The translations under genes and the position numbers were made by a program. Source: Sedimentisphaerales bacterium (lineage in GTDB: Bacteria > Planctomycetota > Phycisphaerae > Sedimentisphaerales > Anaerobacaceae). Taken from it: a DNA stretch of 64,000 nt. Below are positions 53,317 to 61,606 of the stretch, one piece after another. The stretch lies in NCBI GenBank assembly GCA_016932835.1, contig JAFGCD010000017.1, positions 44,206 to 108,205 on the forward strand. The letters run 5' to 3'. Positions within the stretch are counted from its first letter, which is position 1; every line of letters starts with the position of its first letter. The notes beneath the pieces are model-generated. The model was not told where the DNA came from. It saw only the letters and a list, made by a program, of their open reading frames with translations, and did no database searches.

Positions 53317-54039
53317 TTAACCTGCGAATATCGCCGAACCAATGCGAAGAATTGTCGCCCCCTCCTCAACGGCTATCTCATAATCGGAACTCATGCCCAT
53401 ACTCAATTCCTTGAACCCCGGGCCGACGATTCTCTCACCGCGTATCTCCTCGAACAACTCGCGGGCGCGAACAAAACACCTCCGGACAACATCTTTGTTG
53501 TGAGTGAGCGGCGCCATCGTCATGAGCCCAACCACTTCTATATTAGGCAGCGTGCTTATCTGCTCGGCCAGATGTGTCGCTGCGCCAACCGGAACACCGT
53601 ATTTTTGAGGTTCGCTTGACATGTTGACCTGAAGCAGCACTTTGGATCGCACATTCAACCTGGTCGCCGATACACTGATCTCCTCGGCCAATCGAAGCGT
53701 GTCAACGGAATGAATCAATGAGGCAATGGGCAGCACCTGGCGGACCTTATTGCGCTGCAGATGTCCAATCATGTGCCAGCTTATCTCTTTTGCGGGTTCC
53801 GATTCTGCGCCGCCGTCCTGCAGATGGCCGGCCAACTGGACAGAAACCTTCTTGAGCTGCTGAACACGGTTCTCCGCCAGTTCCGTGCAGCCCAGACGTA
53901 TAACCTCCTTGACGGCCTCGATATCCGCGGATTTTGTGACAATCACCAGTCTGACTTCGCTCGGATCTCGCCCCGCACGGGTGCAAGCCGAATTAATGTT
54001 CTTCTTCACCCGCTCTAATCGCTCGGAGATTTTCGACAT
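53317..54039 (-). CDS. YggS/PROSC family PLP-homeostasis protein
   Basis: 240 residues from ATG 54039. Single TIM-barrel PLP protein: Lys36 in VIVTKSA, GENRVQ-like AENRVQQL, WHMIGHLQRNK, VDTLRLAEEI, LQVNMSSEPQKYG and the closing SMGMSSDYEIAVEEGATILRIG. Binds PLP and helps maintain B6 balance. The stretch between residues 75 and 90 has a small acidic insertion (QDGGAESEPA). The longer frame upstream of 54039 has no support. Confidence 0.94.
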   Translation of the reverse strand: MSKISERLERVKKNINSACTRAGRDPSEVRLVIVTKSADIEAVKEVIRLGCTELAENRVQQLKKVSVQLAGHLQDGGAESEPAKEISWHMIGHLQRNKVRQVLPIASLIHSVDTLRLAEEISVSATRLNVRSKVLLQVNMSSEPQKYGVPVGAATHLAEQISTLPNIEVVGLMTMAPLTHNKDVVRRCFVRARELFEEIRGERIVGPGFKELSMGMSSDYEIAVEEGATILRIGSAIFAG

Positions 54040-54597
54040 CACAAACATCCAAGGTCTCGCATTTCCGTAGTCCGACGGCGACAGACAAATACTTGTCGAA
54101 TTAAGATAACAATCATCGAAGTATCTTGCCAGTATAAAAGTCAGGAGCTCGCCATTTTTCATCGAGCACTTCGCTCCTTGTCCGACGTGCGCAACCACAA
54201 TAGAAGATCGGTCAACCTGTCAATGATCGCGGTGAAAAGCCGGCGTATAGCGCCCATATCCGCAGGAGAAATTACCACGACTATGAATCTTCCGGGCGAG
54301 GCAGCAGCACACCGGCGAGAAAACCACCGGGGTATCGAAACGATCTGTCATAATATCTGTGAATATCCCGGACAGTTGCTGCGCCTTCACAAATCGCCCC
54401 GCGAGCACCGACGCTTCGCGATACGAAACCCGTTACGGCGTTTAACAGGACCTCGGCCCCTGCACTACGCAGAAATGCCGCCTCTGCGGCACTTCCTGCT
54501 CATGATTTCCGCCGAATTTGCCGATATTTAAGCTTAGAGATTTAATCTTTGATATCTCAACAACATGAAAAAAATGGGCAAACAGGCGATTTTTCGC

Positions 54598-54626
54598 TTG
54601 CATTTCACTACGCAAGCTTGTATAAT
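54598..54626 (+). promoter_or_regulatory. Promoter of a candidate small RNA
   Basis: TTGCAT (54598-54603), exactly 17 bases, TATAAT (54621-54626). Confidence 0.6.
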
Positions 54627-54632
54627 CATGTT

Positions 54633-54840
54633 TGAAGATTGATAGGGGTCAAGGGAATAAGTCCCTAACAGGTATTTTCTATTGCTCTTTCTTTTATTTG
54701 CGGTATAATGGGAGTTTGGTTGACCCCAATGCTCTTTTAATATAGCGAATTTATGCTGCTTTTGGCAGCTTATGAACCTCGGCGAGGCAGTGTGGTTCAC
54801 CGGTCTCCCCCCCAGCCGGTCCCACCACCTCGCCTATTTT
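54633..54840 (+). ncRNA. Candidate structured RNA with C-rich loop
   Basis: Starts about 7 bases after the first -10. It contains GCTGC-TTTTG-GCAGC (54755-54769) and a compound hairpin from GGCGAGG (54781-54787) to CCTCGCC (54828-54834), with inner stem ACCGG/CCGGT enclosing the loop TCTCCCCCCCAG. TATTTTAT follows. A second promoter (TTGCTC-N16-TATAAT, 54682-54709) could give a shorter form. No protein reading frame fits. No match to SRP, 6S or tmRNA features was recognised. Confidence 0.45.
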
Positions 54841-54906
54841 ATGCGCACAATCAGCCCGGAATCACTTCGCACAGGGTCATAAATACCGGGTGGGTTTTCC
54901 TCGATT

Positions 54907-55317
54907 CTACTCGCCTCGAACCTGTATCGATACCCTTCTGCTGCGGGGACCGTCGAATTCGCAGAAATATACCGCCTGCCATGTGCCCAGCACGAGCGAG
55001 CCGCCCTTGATCAGCACCTGCTCGCTACAGCCGACCAGCGTACTCTTAGCGTGGGAATCCGAGTTGCCCTCGCAATGCCGATAGCCGGGATTCGAGTGCG
55101 GTATCAGCTCGGCCAGGGTCAGAAGCAGATCCTGCGGGACCGTCGGGTCGGCATTTTCGTTGATCGTTATCGCTGCGGTGGTATGCGGGCAATAAACCAC
55201 GACATCGCCGTCGCTAATGCCGGACTGGGCCACAATCGAGGCAACCTGCCGCGTAATATCCACCATCTGATTGCGGTCTTTCGTACTTACGCCAAAGTCT
55301 TTCTGAATGATCTTCAT
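54907..55317 (-). CDS. YjbQ/UPF0047 family protein
   Basis: 136 residues from ATG 55317 (GAGG 7 bases upstream). Single-domain beta protein with the family signature: VVVYCPHTTAAITINENADP, then the second metal-binding region (SNPGYRHCEGNSDSHAKSTL) and LGTWQAVYFCEFDGPR. The family has a weak thiamine-phosphate-synthase activity in some species, but its true role is unknown. It follows argS by 26 bases. Confidence 0.92.
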   Translation of the reverse strand: MKIIQKDFGVSTKDRNQMVDITRQVASIVAQSGISDGDVVVYCPHTTAAITINENADPTVPQDLLLTLAELIPHSNPGYRHCEGNSDSHAKSTLVGCSEQVLIKGGSLVLGTWQAVYFCEFDGPRSRRVSIQVRGE

Positions 55318-55343
55318 CGGTAGTACCTCGCCAGATCCGTTTC

Positions 55344-57362
55344 CTACATCTGCTCGACGACCGTGATACCGAGTAGCTCGCCGAGGCCGTGCTTGATCGT
55401 CCGGGCTGTCAGGTCGCAGAGCAGCAGGCGGGTGGGCCGCTTTGCAGGCTCTGCCGACAGGACCGGGCAATTCGTGTAGAACGCGCTGAACTTCTGGGCG
55501 AGCTCGAAGAGATAGCTCGTCAGGTAGTTGGGCCTGTAATCGGCCGCAGCGGCGGCCACCGCCTCGCCGTAGCGAATCAGGTGCTTGGCCAGGTCGAGCT
55601 CGGCAGCGTCGGCCAGCGTCAATTCCTTCACGCTCGCCAGCTCCGTCTCGATATCGACATCCTTGCTTTCGGCCTTGCGCTCGATGGATTTTATCCGGGC
55701 GTATGCGTACTGCATGTAAGGGGCAGTGTTGCCTTCCATGGCAAGCATCTTGTCGAAGCTGAAGACATAGTCGCTCGTGCGGTTATTGGAATAGTCCGCA
55801 TATTTGACCGCGCCGATTCCGACGGCCTCGGCTATTTTGACCTTGTCGGCTTCGGACAATTCAGGATTCTTCTGCTCGACGACTGCCCTTGCCCGCTCGA
55901 CGGCTTCGTCCAGAAGCTCTCTTAGTTTGACGTTTTCTCCCGACCTCGTTTTCAAAGGCGCGCCGTCCTCGCCGAGAACGCTGCCGAACATGACATGCGT
56001 AAGCTCGGTATCTTCGCCCGCCCAGCAGGCCGCTCTGGCTACCGCAAAGAGCATCTCGAAATGCAGCTTCTGCCTCGAATCGGTCACATATACAATCGCA
56101 TCGGCCTTGAGCTTATAGACGCGATACCGAAGCGCCGCCAGGTCTGTCGTGGCGTAGAGATAGGCCCCATCGGATTTCTGAATAATAAAAGGCAGAGGCT
56201 GCCCCTCTTTATTCTTAAACCCTTCCGGAAAAACGCAAACCGCACCGTCCGATTCGCCGGCCAGGCCAGCTTTCTTCAAATCCGCCACAACACCGGGCAA
56301 ATCGTCGTTGTATGCGCTTTCACCGCGGACATGACTATCATTCAAAGTGACATTGAGCAACCGGTATATCTCATTGCATTGCTTCATGGTAAGTCTTCTA
56401 ACATGAGCCCAAGCATCGCATTCCTGCTGGTTCTGCTTGCCCCCCTTCTGTAACATAGCGGTTACGTGGCGTGAGAGTAACTCGAAGGGTATATCTTGTA
56501 CCTTACCATCGACCAATGTCGGATTACGAAGACCCATACCAGCGATAGTCTCTTCCAGCATATTCATATATTGATAAGCCGAAAGGATCTTCCCCCACAA
56601 TACACTCTCATCTCTTGTCGGCAACTTATCAAGAAAGGGCCTGAAGAGTTTCTTGCCGTCACCAGTACTCTCGTAGGAATCCTCTCGCCAATCCTCCTCC
56701 TGTCTCTTTCTTATGCGACGACAGATATCTTCTAAGGTCTTTCGATCCGTTGCATGAGCCTTCATTTCTTCGAGTTCTGTTCTATAGTATGGTTCCTGAC
56801 CTGCGTACTTCTCTTCGGCCATACATACATGCCAGAGGCCCAGAATTACCATTCCGAACTGTGTTCCCCAGTCTCCGATGTGGTTCTGGGGGATGACGTT
56901 GTGGCCGAGGAATTCGAGCATTCGGCAGATTGCGTCGCCGATGATTGTGCTGCGGAGGTGGCCTACGTGCATCTGCTTGGCGATATTCGGGCTGGAAAAA
57001 TCGACGACGATTGTCTTGCGCCCGGCGGCCTTATCCACGGCCAGCCGGTCCGCATCGCCGTTGATTTCGAGCAGCCTGGCAGCGAGGAAGTCGGCCTTGA
57101 GGCGCAGGTTGATAAAGCCGGGCCCTGCCACCTCGGGCGGCTCGCACATATCGCTGAGGTCCAGATTCGCGACGATCTCCTCGGCCAACTTGCGGGGATT
57201 GGTCTTGACCTGCTTGGCAAGGGCCATTACGCCGTTGGCCTGGTAGTCGCCGAATTTGGCGTCGGCGGCGGGGCGAACAACGGCAGCGCAGAGCCGAACG
57301 GCGGCGACCGATTCCATCGCCTTCGATATCCGCTCTTCAAGTTCGTCGATAATCAGCTTCAT
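55344..57362 (-). CDS. argS: Arginyl-tRNA synthetase
   Basis: 672 residues. Class I synthetase: N-terminal Add-1 domain, HVGHLRST (HIGH motif), VIPQNHIGDWGTQFGM, the degenerate KMSKS region PLKTRSGENVKL, and an all-helical anticodon domain ending VEQM. About 100 residues longer than E. coli ArgS, largely through insertions between residues 180 and 350. CTCTGTGGCTGAAAG directly precedes the ATG, so a copy of the ACAGAG repeat abuts the start codon. Confidence 0.95.
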   Translation of the reverse strand: MKLIIDELEERISKAMESVAAVRLCAAVVRPAADAKFGDYQANGVMALAKQVKTNPRKLAEEIVANLDLSDMCEPPEVAGPGFINLRLKADFLAARLLEINGDADRLAVDKAAGRKTIVVDFSSPNIAKQMHVGHLRSTIIGDAICRMLEFLGHNVIPQNHIGDWGTQFGMVILGLWHVCMAEEKYAGQEPYYRTELEEMKAHATDRKTLEDICRRIRKRQEEDWREDSYESTGDGKKLFRPFLDKLPTRDESVLWGKILSAYQYMNMLEETIAGMGLRNPTLVDGKVQDIPFELLSRHVTAMLQKGGKQNQQECDAWAHVRRLTMKQCNEIYRLLNVTLNDSHVRGESAYNDDLPGVVADLKKAGLAGESDGAVCVFPEGFKNKEGQPLPFIIQKSDGAYLYATTDLAALRYRVYKLKADAIVYVTDSRQKLHFEMLFAVARAACWAGEDTELTHVMFGSVLGEDGAPLKTRSGENVKLRELLDEAVERARAVVEQKNPELSEADKVKIAEAVGIGAVKYADYSNNRTSDYVFSFDKMLAMEGNTAPYMQYAYARIKSIERKAESKDVDIETELASVKELTLADAAELDLAKHLIRYGEAVAAAAADYRPNYLTSYLFELAQKFSAFYTNCPVLSAEPAKRPTRLLLCDLTARTIKHGLGELLGITVVEQM

Positions 57363-57365
57363 CTT

Positions 57366-57430
57366 TCAGCCACAGAGGGTTATTCAGTTCTTCTTTTCTT
57401 GACCACAGAGGGCACAGAGCACACAGAGAA
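57366..57430. repeat. ACAGAG repeat unit, left of the SIR2 gene
   Basis: CAGCCACAGAG, a pyrimidine-rich spacer, then TTGACCACAGAGGGCACAG and CACACAGAGA. Homologous in layout and order to 63673-63731, and inverted relative to 58466-58487. Confidence 0.65.
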
Positions 57431-57434
57431 AAAA

Positions 57435-58469
57435 TTATAAGTGCTTCCTCAGCAGTTCCAGGCAATCGCATGGCTCAATATTGGTGTTGCAACGTTCTTT
57501 ATATCCGTCTGAATCAGCATTTCTTCCGGATCGCACCGTATTCAAGATGGTCGCTATTTCTCTATCCGTCATGCCAAATCCAGTACCGTAAACCTCGCAG
57601 TTTGGATGTATCAGTCCGGGTAATTTCAGGACGTCCATATTCTCCCTGGCGTAGCCTAATCCAAGAAAGAAGATCTGTTGGGCAGACTTGATCAGCCTGT
57701 GCGCCTCTGCCAATTCCGCAGATTCTCTCTCCTCGTAGATCGTTCTGATGTTCTGCGCTGTTTGTTTGATGAGTCCCCCGGCAATAGACGGACGATAATC
57801 GATACCCGCTTCTGGATCCTGCCATTTCAGAGGGGCGAGGCGCCCATAAACATGGAGTATCGGGAGTTCGGTTAAGCACTCGATGACCTTCTGCTGCGGA
57901 ACCTCAGTGAATGAGTTGCGAACACTCTCGTACAGGAAATGCTCCAGGGATCTGTCGTAGTTGAATGTAACAAATGCAAGCTTCCCGCCAGAGAAATCCG
58001 GCAGAATATCCTTGGCGATCAGTCCTTCTGCCAGCCTATGGAAAAGATAAGAATACCAATCACCCCCCTGGAAATCCTTGCTTTGCAGGTACGTATTCGT
58101 ATTGAATCCCCCAAGTAGGTTTCCTGCAATACGTTCTTGTTCTTGCTTCCACTGGGTGTAGGCGGCCTTCTCTCGAAACAAGCTCCTACGTTCAGCGTCA
58201 AATATCTCAAAGGCAATAAAGCATTTTCCGACCGGGGCGAGTTTGGGATTTCGAGCCATGAAAAAATCGATCGATTCGGTAGTCGAGTTATCGAACTTGA
58301 TTCTGAATTTAGAAACATCCTTAGGATTGTCCAAAGCATTCGCCAACTCCTTCATACGCGGCCTGCTTGGCGATTGACATATATACCTCCGCAGATGCTT
58401 GCCGGAAGGAAACCTATACGGACAGCTTGCGCCTGCACCCAAGATGAAAACTGTCCGTTTGTCTATCAT
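57435..58469 (-). CDS. SIR2-like protein, possible NADase-type defence effector
   Basis: 344 residues. N-terminal FILGAGASCPYRFPSG is the NAD-binding loop of SIR2-like proteins; FVTFNYDRSLEHFLYE and LPILHVYGRL are the matching core motifs (the Asn-Asp pair and the His), as in the SIR2_2 group. FFLGLGYARENMDVL is the C-terminal Rossmann strand. It lacks zinc cysteines typical of deacetylase sirtuins. Family members with this shape often deplete NAD during phage infection (ThsA, DSR-type), usually with partners; none is adjacent here, so the role is inference. The start codon directly abuts the right-hand ACAGAG repeat. Confidence 0.8.
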   Translation of the reverse strand: MIDKRTVFILGAGASCPYRFPSGKHLRRYICQSPSRPRMKELANALDNPKDVSKFRIKFDNSTTESIDFFMARNPKLAPVGKCFIAFEIFDAERRSLFREKAAYTQWKQEQERIAGNLLGGFNTNTYLQSKDFQGGDWYSYLFHRLAEGLIAKDILPDFSGGKLAFVTFNYDRSLEHFLYESVRNSFTEVPQQKVIECLTELPILHVYGRLAPLKWQDPEAGIDYRPSIAGGLIKQTAQNIRTIYEERESAELAEAHRLIKSAQQIFFLGLGYARENMDVLKLPGLIHPNCEVYGTGFGMTDREIATILNTVRSGRNADSDGYKERCNTNIEPCDCLELLRKHL

Positions 58470-58487
58470 TCTCTGTGTTCTCTGTGG
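58466..58487. repeat. ACAGAG repeat, right of the SIR2 gene, inverted
   Basis: CATTCTCTGTGTTCTCTGTGGC is the reverse complement of GCCACAGAGAACACAGAGAATG, nearly the same as the left unit. Its edge supplies the SIR2 start codon and the purine tract before it. Confidence 0.65.
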
Positions 58488-58546
58488 CTAATATCTGCTA
58501 ATCGCCGGGATTCTCTGCGGCTCTGTAAATAATCCATAATCAATCA

Positions 58547-58903
58547 TCAGTAATCAATTCGCTCCGCGTCGCCCCAGAGCAGTTCGAGGTCGTAATACTC
58601 GCGGTACTCGGCGTCGAAGATGTGCACGACTACATCGATATAGTCGAGCAGAATCCACCGGCCCTGCTCGTAGCCTGCTCGGCCGAAGCGCTTTATGCCG
58701 TGGTCCCTGGCGGTCCGGTTGATCTCGTCGCAGACGGTCCTCATCTGGCGGCCGCTGGTGCCGGTGGCGATAAGAAAATAGTCCGTGGCGGGCGATTTAC
58801 CCCTCAAATCCAGGACAACGATATCCGTGCAATGCCTCTCGGCGGCCAGTTTCGCGGCGGCTAAGGCGAATTCTCTGGTATTGGTATTCTCACTGTCGGT
58901 CAA
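58547..58903 (-). CDS. rsfS: Ribosomal silencing factor RsfS
   Basis: 118 residues. DIVVLDLRGKSPATDYFLIATGTSGRQMRTV and the C-terminal WILLDYIDVVVHIFDAEYREYYDLE are the RsfS (Iojap) signature. Binds uL14 and blocks subunit joining under starvation. Lies between the SIR2 cassette and hppA. Confidence 0.96.
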   Translation of the reverse strand: MTDSENTNTREFALAAAKLAAERHCTDIVVLDLRGKSPATDYFLIATGTSGRQMRTVCDEINRTARDHGIKRFGRAGYEQGRWILLDYIDVVVHIFDAEYREYYDLELLWGDAERIDY

Positions 58904-58918
58904 GTTTTCGATACCTCA

Positions 58919-58953
58919 CAAAAAAGAACGGGGCAGCCGACTCGGCCGCCCCG
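58919..58953 (-). terminator. Rho-independent terminator of hppA
   Basis: On the minus strand CGGGGCGGCCGA pairs with TCGGCTGCCCCG (one G-U), followed by TTCTTTTTTG. Confidence 0.75.
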
Positions 58954-59008
58954 ATAGATTACATTCATTAGCCCTTGGCGTCAAGCACAACGGCCATTCT
59001 GCCAAACA

Positions 59009-61411
59009 CTACTTGCCGCCCAGGTTCAGCCATTCACTGATCTGCGGGGCGAACTTGACAATAACGCCTGAGAAGACCACGCTGACCATCGTCATCAGCT
59101 TAATCAGGATGTTGAGGCTCGGACCCGAGGTATCCTTGAACGGATCGCCGACGGTATCGCCGACGACAGCAGCTTTATGGGCATCGGAACCCTTGCCGCC
59201 GTGGGCGCCCTTTTCGATATACTTCTTGGCGTTGTCCCAGGCACAGCCAGCATTGTTGAGCGTAATCGCAAGGACGAATCCGCAGCTCAGTCCGCCCGCC
59301 AGCAGGCCCATAACGCCTGCCACGCCGAGCAGCAAACCGGTCAGCACGGGAACGATAATCGCCAGCATCGAAGGCAAAATCATCTCTCTCTGAGCGCCCT
59401 TGGTCGAAATGGAGACGCAGCGGGCGTAATCGGGTTTGCCCGTGCCTTCCATGATTCCGGCTATTTCCTTGAACTGCTTGCGGACCTCGTTGACCATGGC
59501 GCCTGCGGCTCTGCCGACGGCCTTCATCGTCATCGCACAGAAGACAAAGGCCATCATCGCGCCTATGAACAACCCGCCGATGAGTTTGGGATTCATAATG
59601 TTGAGCCCGTAAGCATTTACGAAATCCATAATCTGAGCAGTCTTGACGTTAATGGCCTCGCCGACGCCGTCCGTGGCCGCGAAGGCCATCTCGCCGACCT
59701 TGTAAACTCCGTCGGCGCTTTCCTCGGCCAGCCTGCCGATCCAGATTCTCACCTCCTCGATATATGCCGCCAGCAGCGCCATAGCCGTCAGGGCCGCTGA
59801 GCCGATTGCGAAGCCCTTGCCTGTCGCCGCGGTGGTATTGCCCAGCGAATCGAGCGCATCGGTCCTTTTTCTGACCTCGGGCCCAAGCCCGCTCATCTCG
59901 GCGTTTCCGCCGGCGTTATCGGCTATCGGGCCGTAGGCGTCGGTTGCCAGGGTAATGCCCAGCGTCGCGAGCATACCGACGGCGGCAAATCCGATACCGT
60001 AGAGTCCCATCGCCATATTAGTGAAGCCGCCGGCGAAACCGTACGCACACAAAATGCCGATGACAATCGTCACCACCGGCAGCCCCGCAGAGAACATTCC
60101 CGTCGCGAAGCCGTCGATAATCGTCGTAGCAGCGCCCATATTGGCCTGCTCGGCAATACCGCGAGTCGGCTTGTATTCATCCGAAGTATAGTATTCGGTC
60201 AACTGGCCTATTATCACGCCCGCGACCAATCCGGAGACTACCGAGCCGAATACGCCCCATGTAATCCAGCCGGCCAGGGCCAGACCTGCGACGGCGAGCA
60301 CAATTAAAACCGAACTGCCCAGCGTCCCAAGCAGCAGCGCCCTGAGCAGATTCTTCTGACTGGCGTCTTCCCTGCAGCGGACCATGAATATGCCCGCAAT
60401 CGAGAGGATGATGCCCATTCCCGCCACAAGCATCGGAGCCAGCACCGCCTTTAGGACGTCGGCTTGTGTCGTCAAGGTAAGGGCCGCGCCAAGTGCGGCA
60501 GTCGCAAGGATCGAGCCGCAATAGCTCTCGTAAAGGTCGGCGCCCATACCGGCGACATCGCCTACGTTGTCACCGACGTTGTCGGCGATAGTGGCAGGGT
60601 TTCTCGGGTCGTCTTCGGGGATACCGGCTTCGACCTTGCCGACCAGGTCGGCCCCGACATCGGCGGCCTTGGTGTAGATTCCGCCGCCGACACGGGCAAA
60701 CAGGGCCTGCGTCGAGGCGCCCATGCCAAACGTGATCATCGTCGTGGTAATCTCGACGAGTTTGTGGCTTTCGTGCATTCCGGCCTTGACCAGCTCTATG
60801 CCGAACAGGCTGTAACCTTCGGTCATATGCTTGGTAGTATAGACCAGCTTATCGAGGATAAGGTACCACAGCGAAATATCCAGCAGGCCGAAACCAACGA
60901 CGACCAGCCCCATAACCGCACCGGAGCGGAAAGCCACCTGCAAACCGCGGTTGAGGCTCTCGCTGGCGCCCTGGGCGGTCCTCGAAGAGGCGTTTGTCGC
61001 CGTCTTCATGCCCAGAAAGCCGCACAGACCGCTGAAGAAGCCGCCTGTAAGGAACGCCACCGGCACAAAGGGATTCTGCACCCCATAGTAGGCGCAAACC
61101 GCAAAAATCGCCAGCAGGATAACAAATACGAGCGTCACAACGCTGTACTGCCGAAACAGATAAGCATACGCTCCTTCCCGCACGTGATGGGCGATTTCGA
61201 CCATCTTTTCCGTTCCTTCCGGCGCTTCCATGACCTTCCTGTAGAAGTACCACGCAAATCCCAGCGCCAGAACAGCCGATACCGGCGCAATCCACCAACT
61301 CCAGGGCGTACCCGCCGCTCCACTCGCTCCAGCGCCGCCGGCCGCCATTGCTGCCGTACTAAAGGCAAAAGTCGGCACCGAAAGACCTACAATACTTTTT
61401 AGAACTTTCAC
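59009..61411 (-). CDS. hppA: Membrane-bound ion-pumping pyrophosphatase
   Basis: 800 residues, about 16 membrane helices. Catalytic loop AADVGADLVGKVEAGIPEDD with the DVGADLVGKxE motif, followed by NPATIADNVGDNVGDVAGM, and the late GDTVGDPFKDTSGPSLN. Uses pyrophosphate hydrolysis to pump H+ and/or Na+. In GNTTAATGKG the position that is Lys in potassium-independent enzymes is Ala, so it should be potassium-dependent. The ion pumped cannot be told by eye. A strong terminator follows. Confidence 0.97.
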   Translation of the reverse strand: MKVLKSIVGLSVPTFAFSTAAMAAGGAGASGAAGTPWSWWIAPVSAVLALGFAWYFYRKVMEAPEGTEKMVEIAHHVREGAYAYLFRQYSVVTLVFVILLAIFAVCAYYGVQNPFVPVAFLTGGFFSGLCGFLGMKTATNASSRTAQGASESLNRGLQVAFRSGAVMGLVVVGFGLLDISLWYLILDKLVYTTKHMTEGYSLFGIELVKAGMHESHKLVEITTTMITFGMGASTQALFARVGGGIYTKAADVGADLVGKVEAGIPEDDPRNPATIADNVGDNVGDVAGMGADLYESYCGSILATAALGAALTLTTQADVLKAVLAPMLVAGMGIILSIAGIFMVRCREDASQKNLLRALLLGTLGSSVLIVLAVAGLALAGWITWGVFGSVVSGLVAGVIIGQLTEYYTSDEYKPTRGIAEQANMGAATTIIDGFATGMFSAGLPVVTIVIGILCAYGFAGGFTNMAMGLYGIGFAAVGMLATLGITLATDAYGPIADNAGGNAEMSGLGPEVRKRTDALDSLGNTTAATGKGFAIGSAALTAMALLAAYIEEVRIWIGRLAEESADGVYKVGEMAFAATDGVGEAINVKTAQIMDFVNAYGLNIMNPKLIGGLFIGAMMAFVFCAMTMKAVGRAAGAMVNEVRKQFKEIAGIMEGTGKPDYARCVSISTKGAQREMILPSMLAIIVPVLTGLLLGVAGVMGLLAGGLSCGFVLAITLNNAGCAWDNAKKYIEKGAHGGKGSDAHKAAVVGDTVGDPFKDTSGPSLNILIKLMTMVSVVFSGVIVKFAPQISEWLNLGGK

Positions 61412-61606
61412 TGTGTCTGCTCCTTATCTAATCGCTTATGACTTCTGTTCGTGCAGTACTCATAAAATTGTCCGCAGTGTAACGAAATGCCACGCTTTTT
61501 CAACTGTTTTATTAGTCAAAGTCGCAAGAAAACGAAAAACCGCTCGTGTCCGACTGCTCTCAACCCCCAAAACGCCGAAATCCGCCCATTTCCCTGTGCA
61601 GATGTA

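Larger units (their letters stand above)
54040..54906. other. Large intergenic region with tandem promoters and a C-rich-loop hairpin
   Basis: 867 bases without a confident gene. 54040-54540 is GC-rich and carries frames on both strands without ribosome-binding sites; I call none. From 54541 it becomes AT-rich and contains two plus-strand promoters and the structured element at 54633-54840. GGGGTCAA (54645-54652) and TTGACCCC (54719-54726) form an inverted repeat spanning the second promoter. Confidence 0.45.

Noticed and set aside
54178..54531. A 117-codon plus frame, and on the minus strand a stop-free stretch reading like a protein end (YPGGFLAGVLLPRPEDS)
   Set aside because: Neither has a start signal; the minus-strand stretch has no usable start codon after the preceding stop. 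A gene remnant is possible but cannot be supported.
60464..61402. A 312-codon plus-strand frame within hppA
   Set aside because: Antisense shadow of the membrane pyrophosphatase; low-quality composition rich in Arg, His and Gln.
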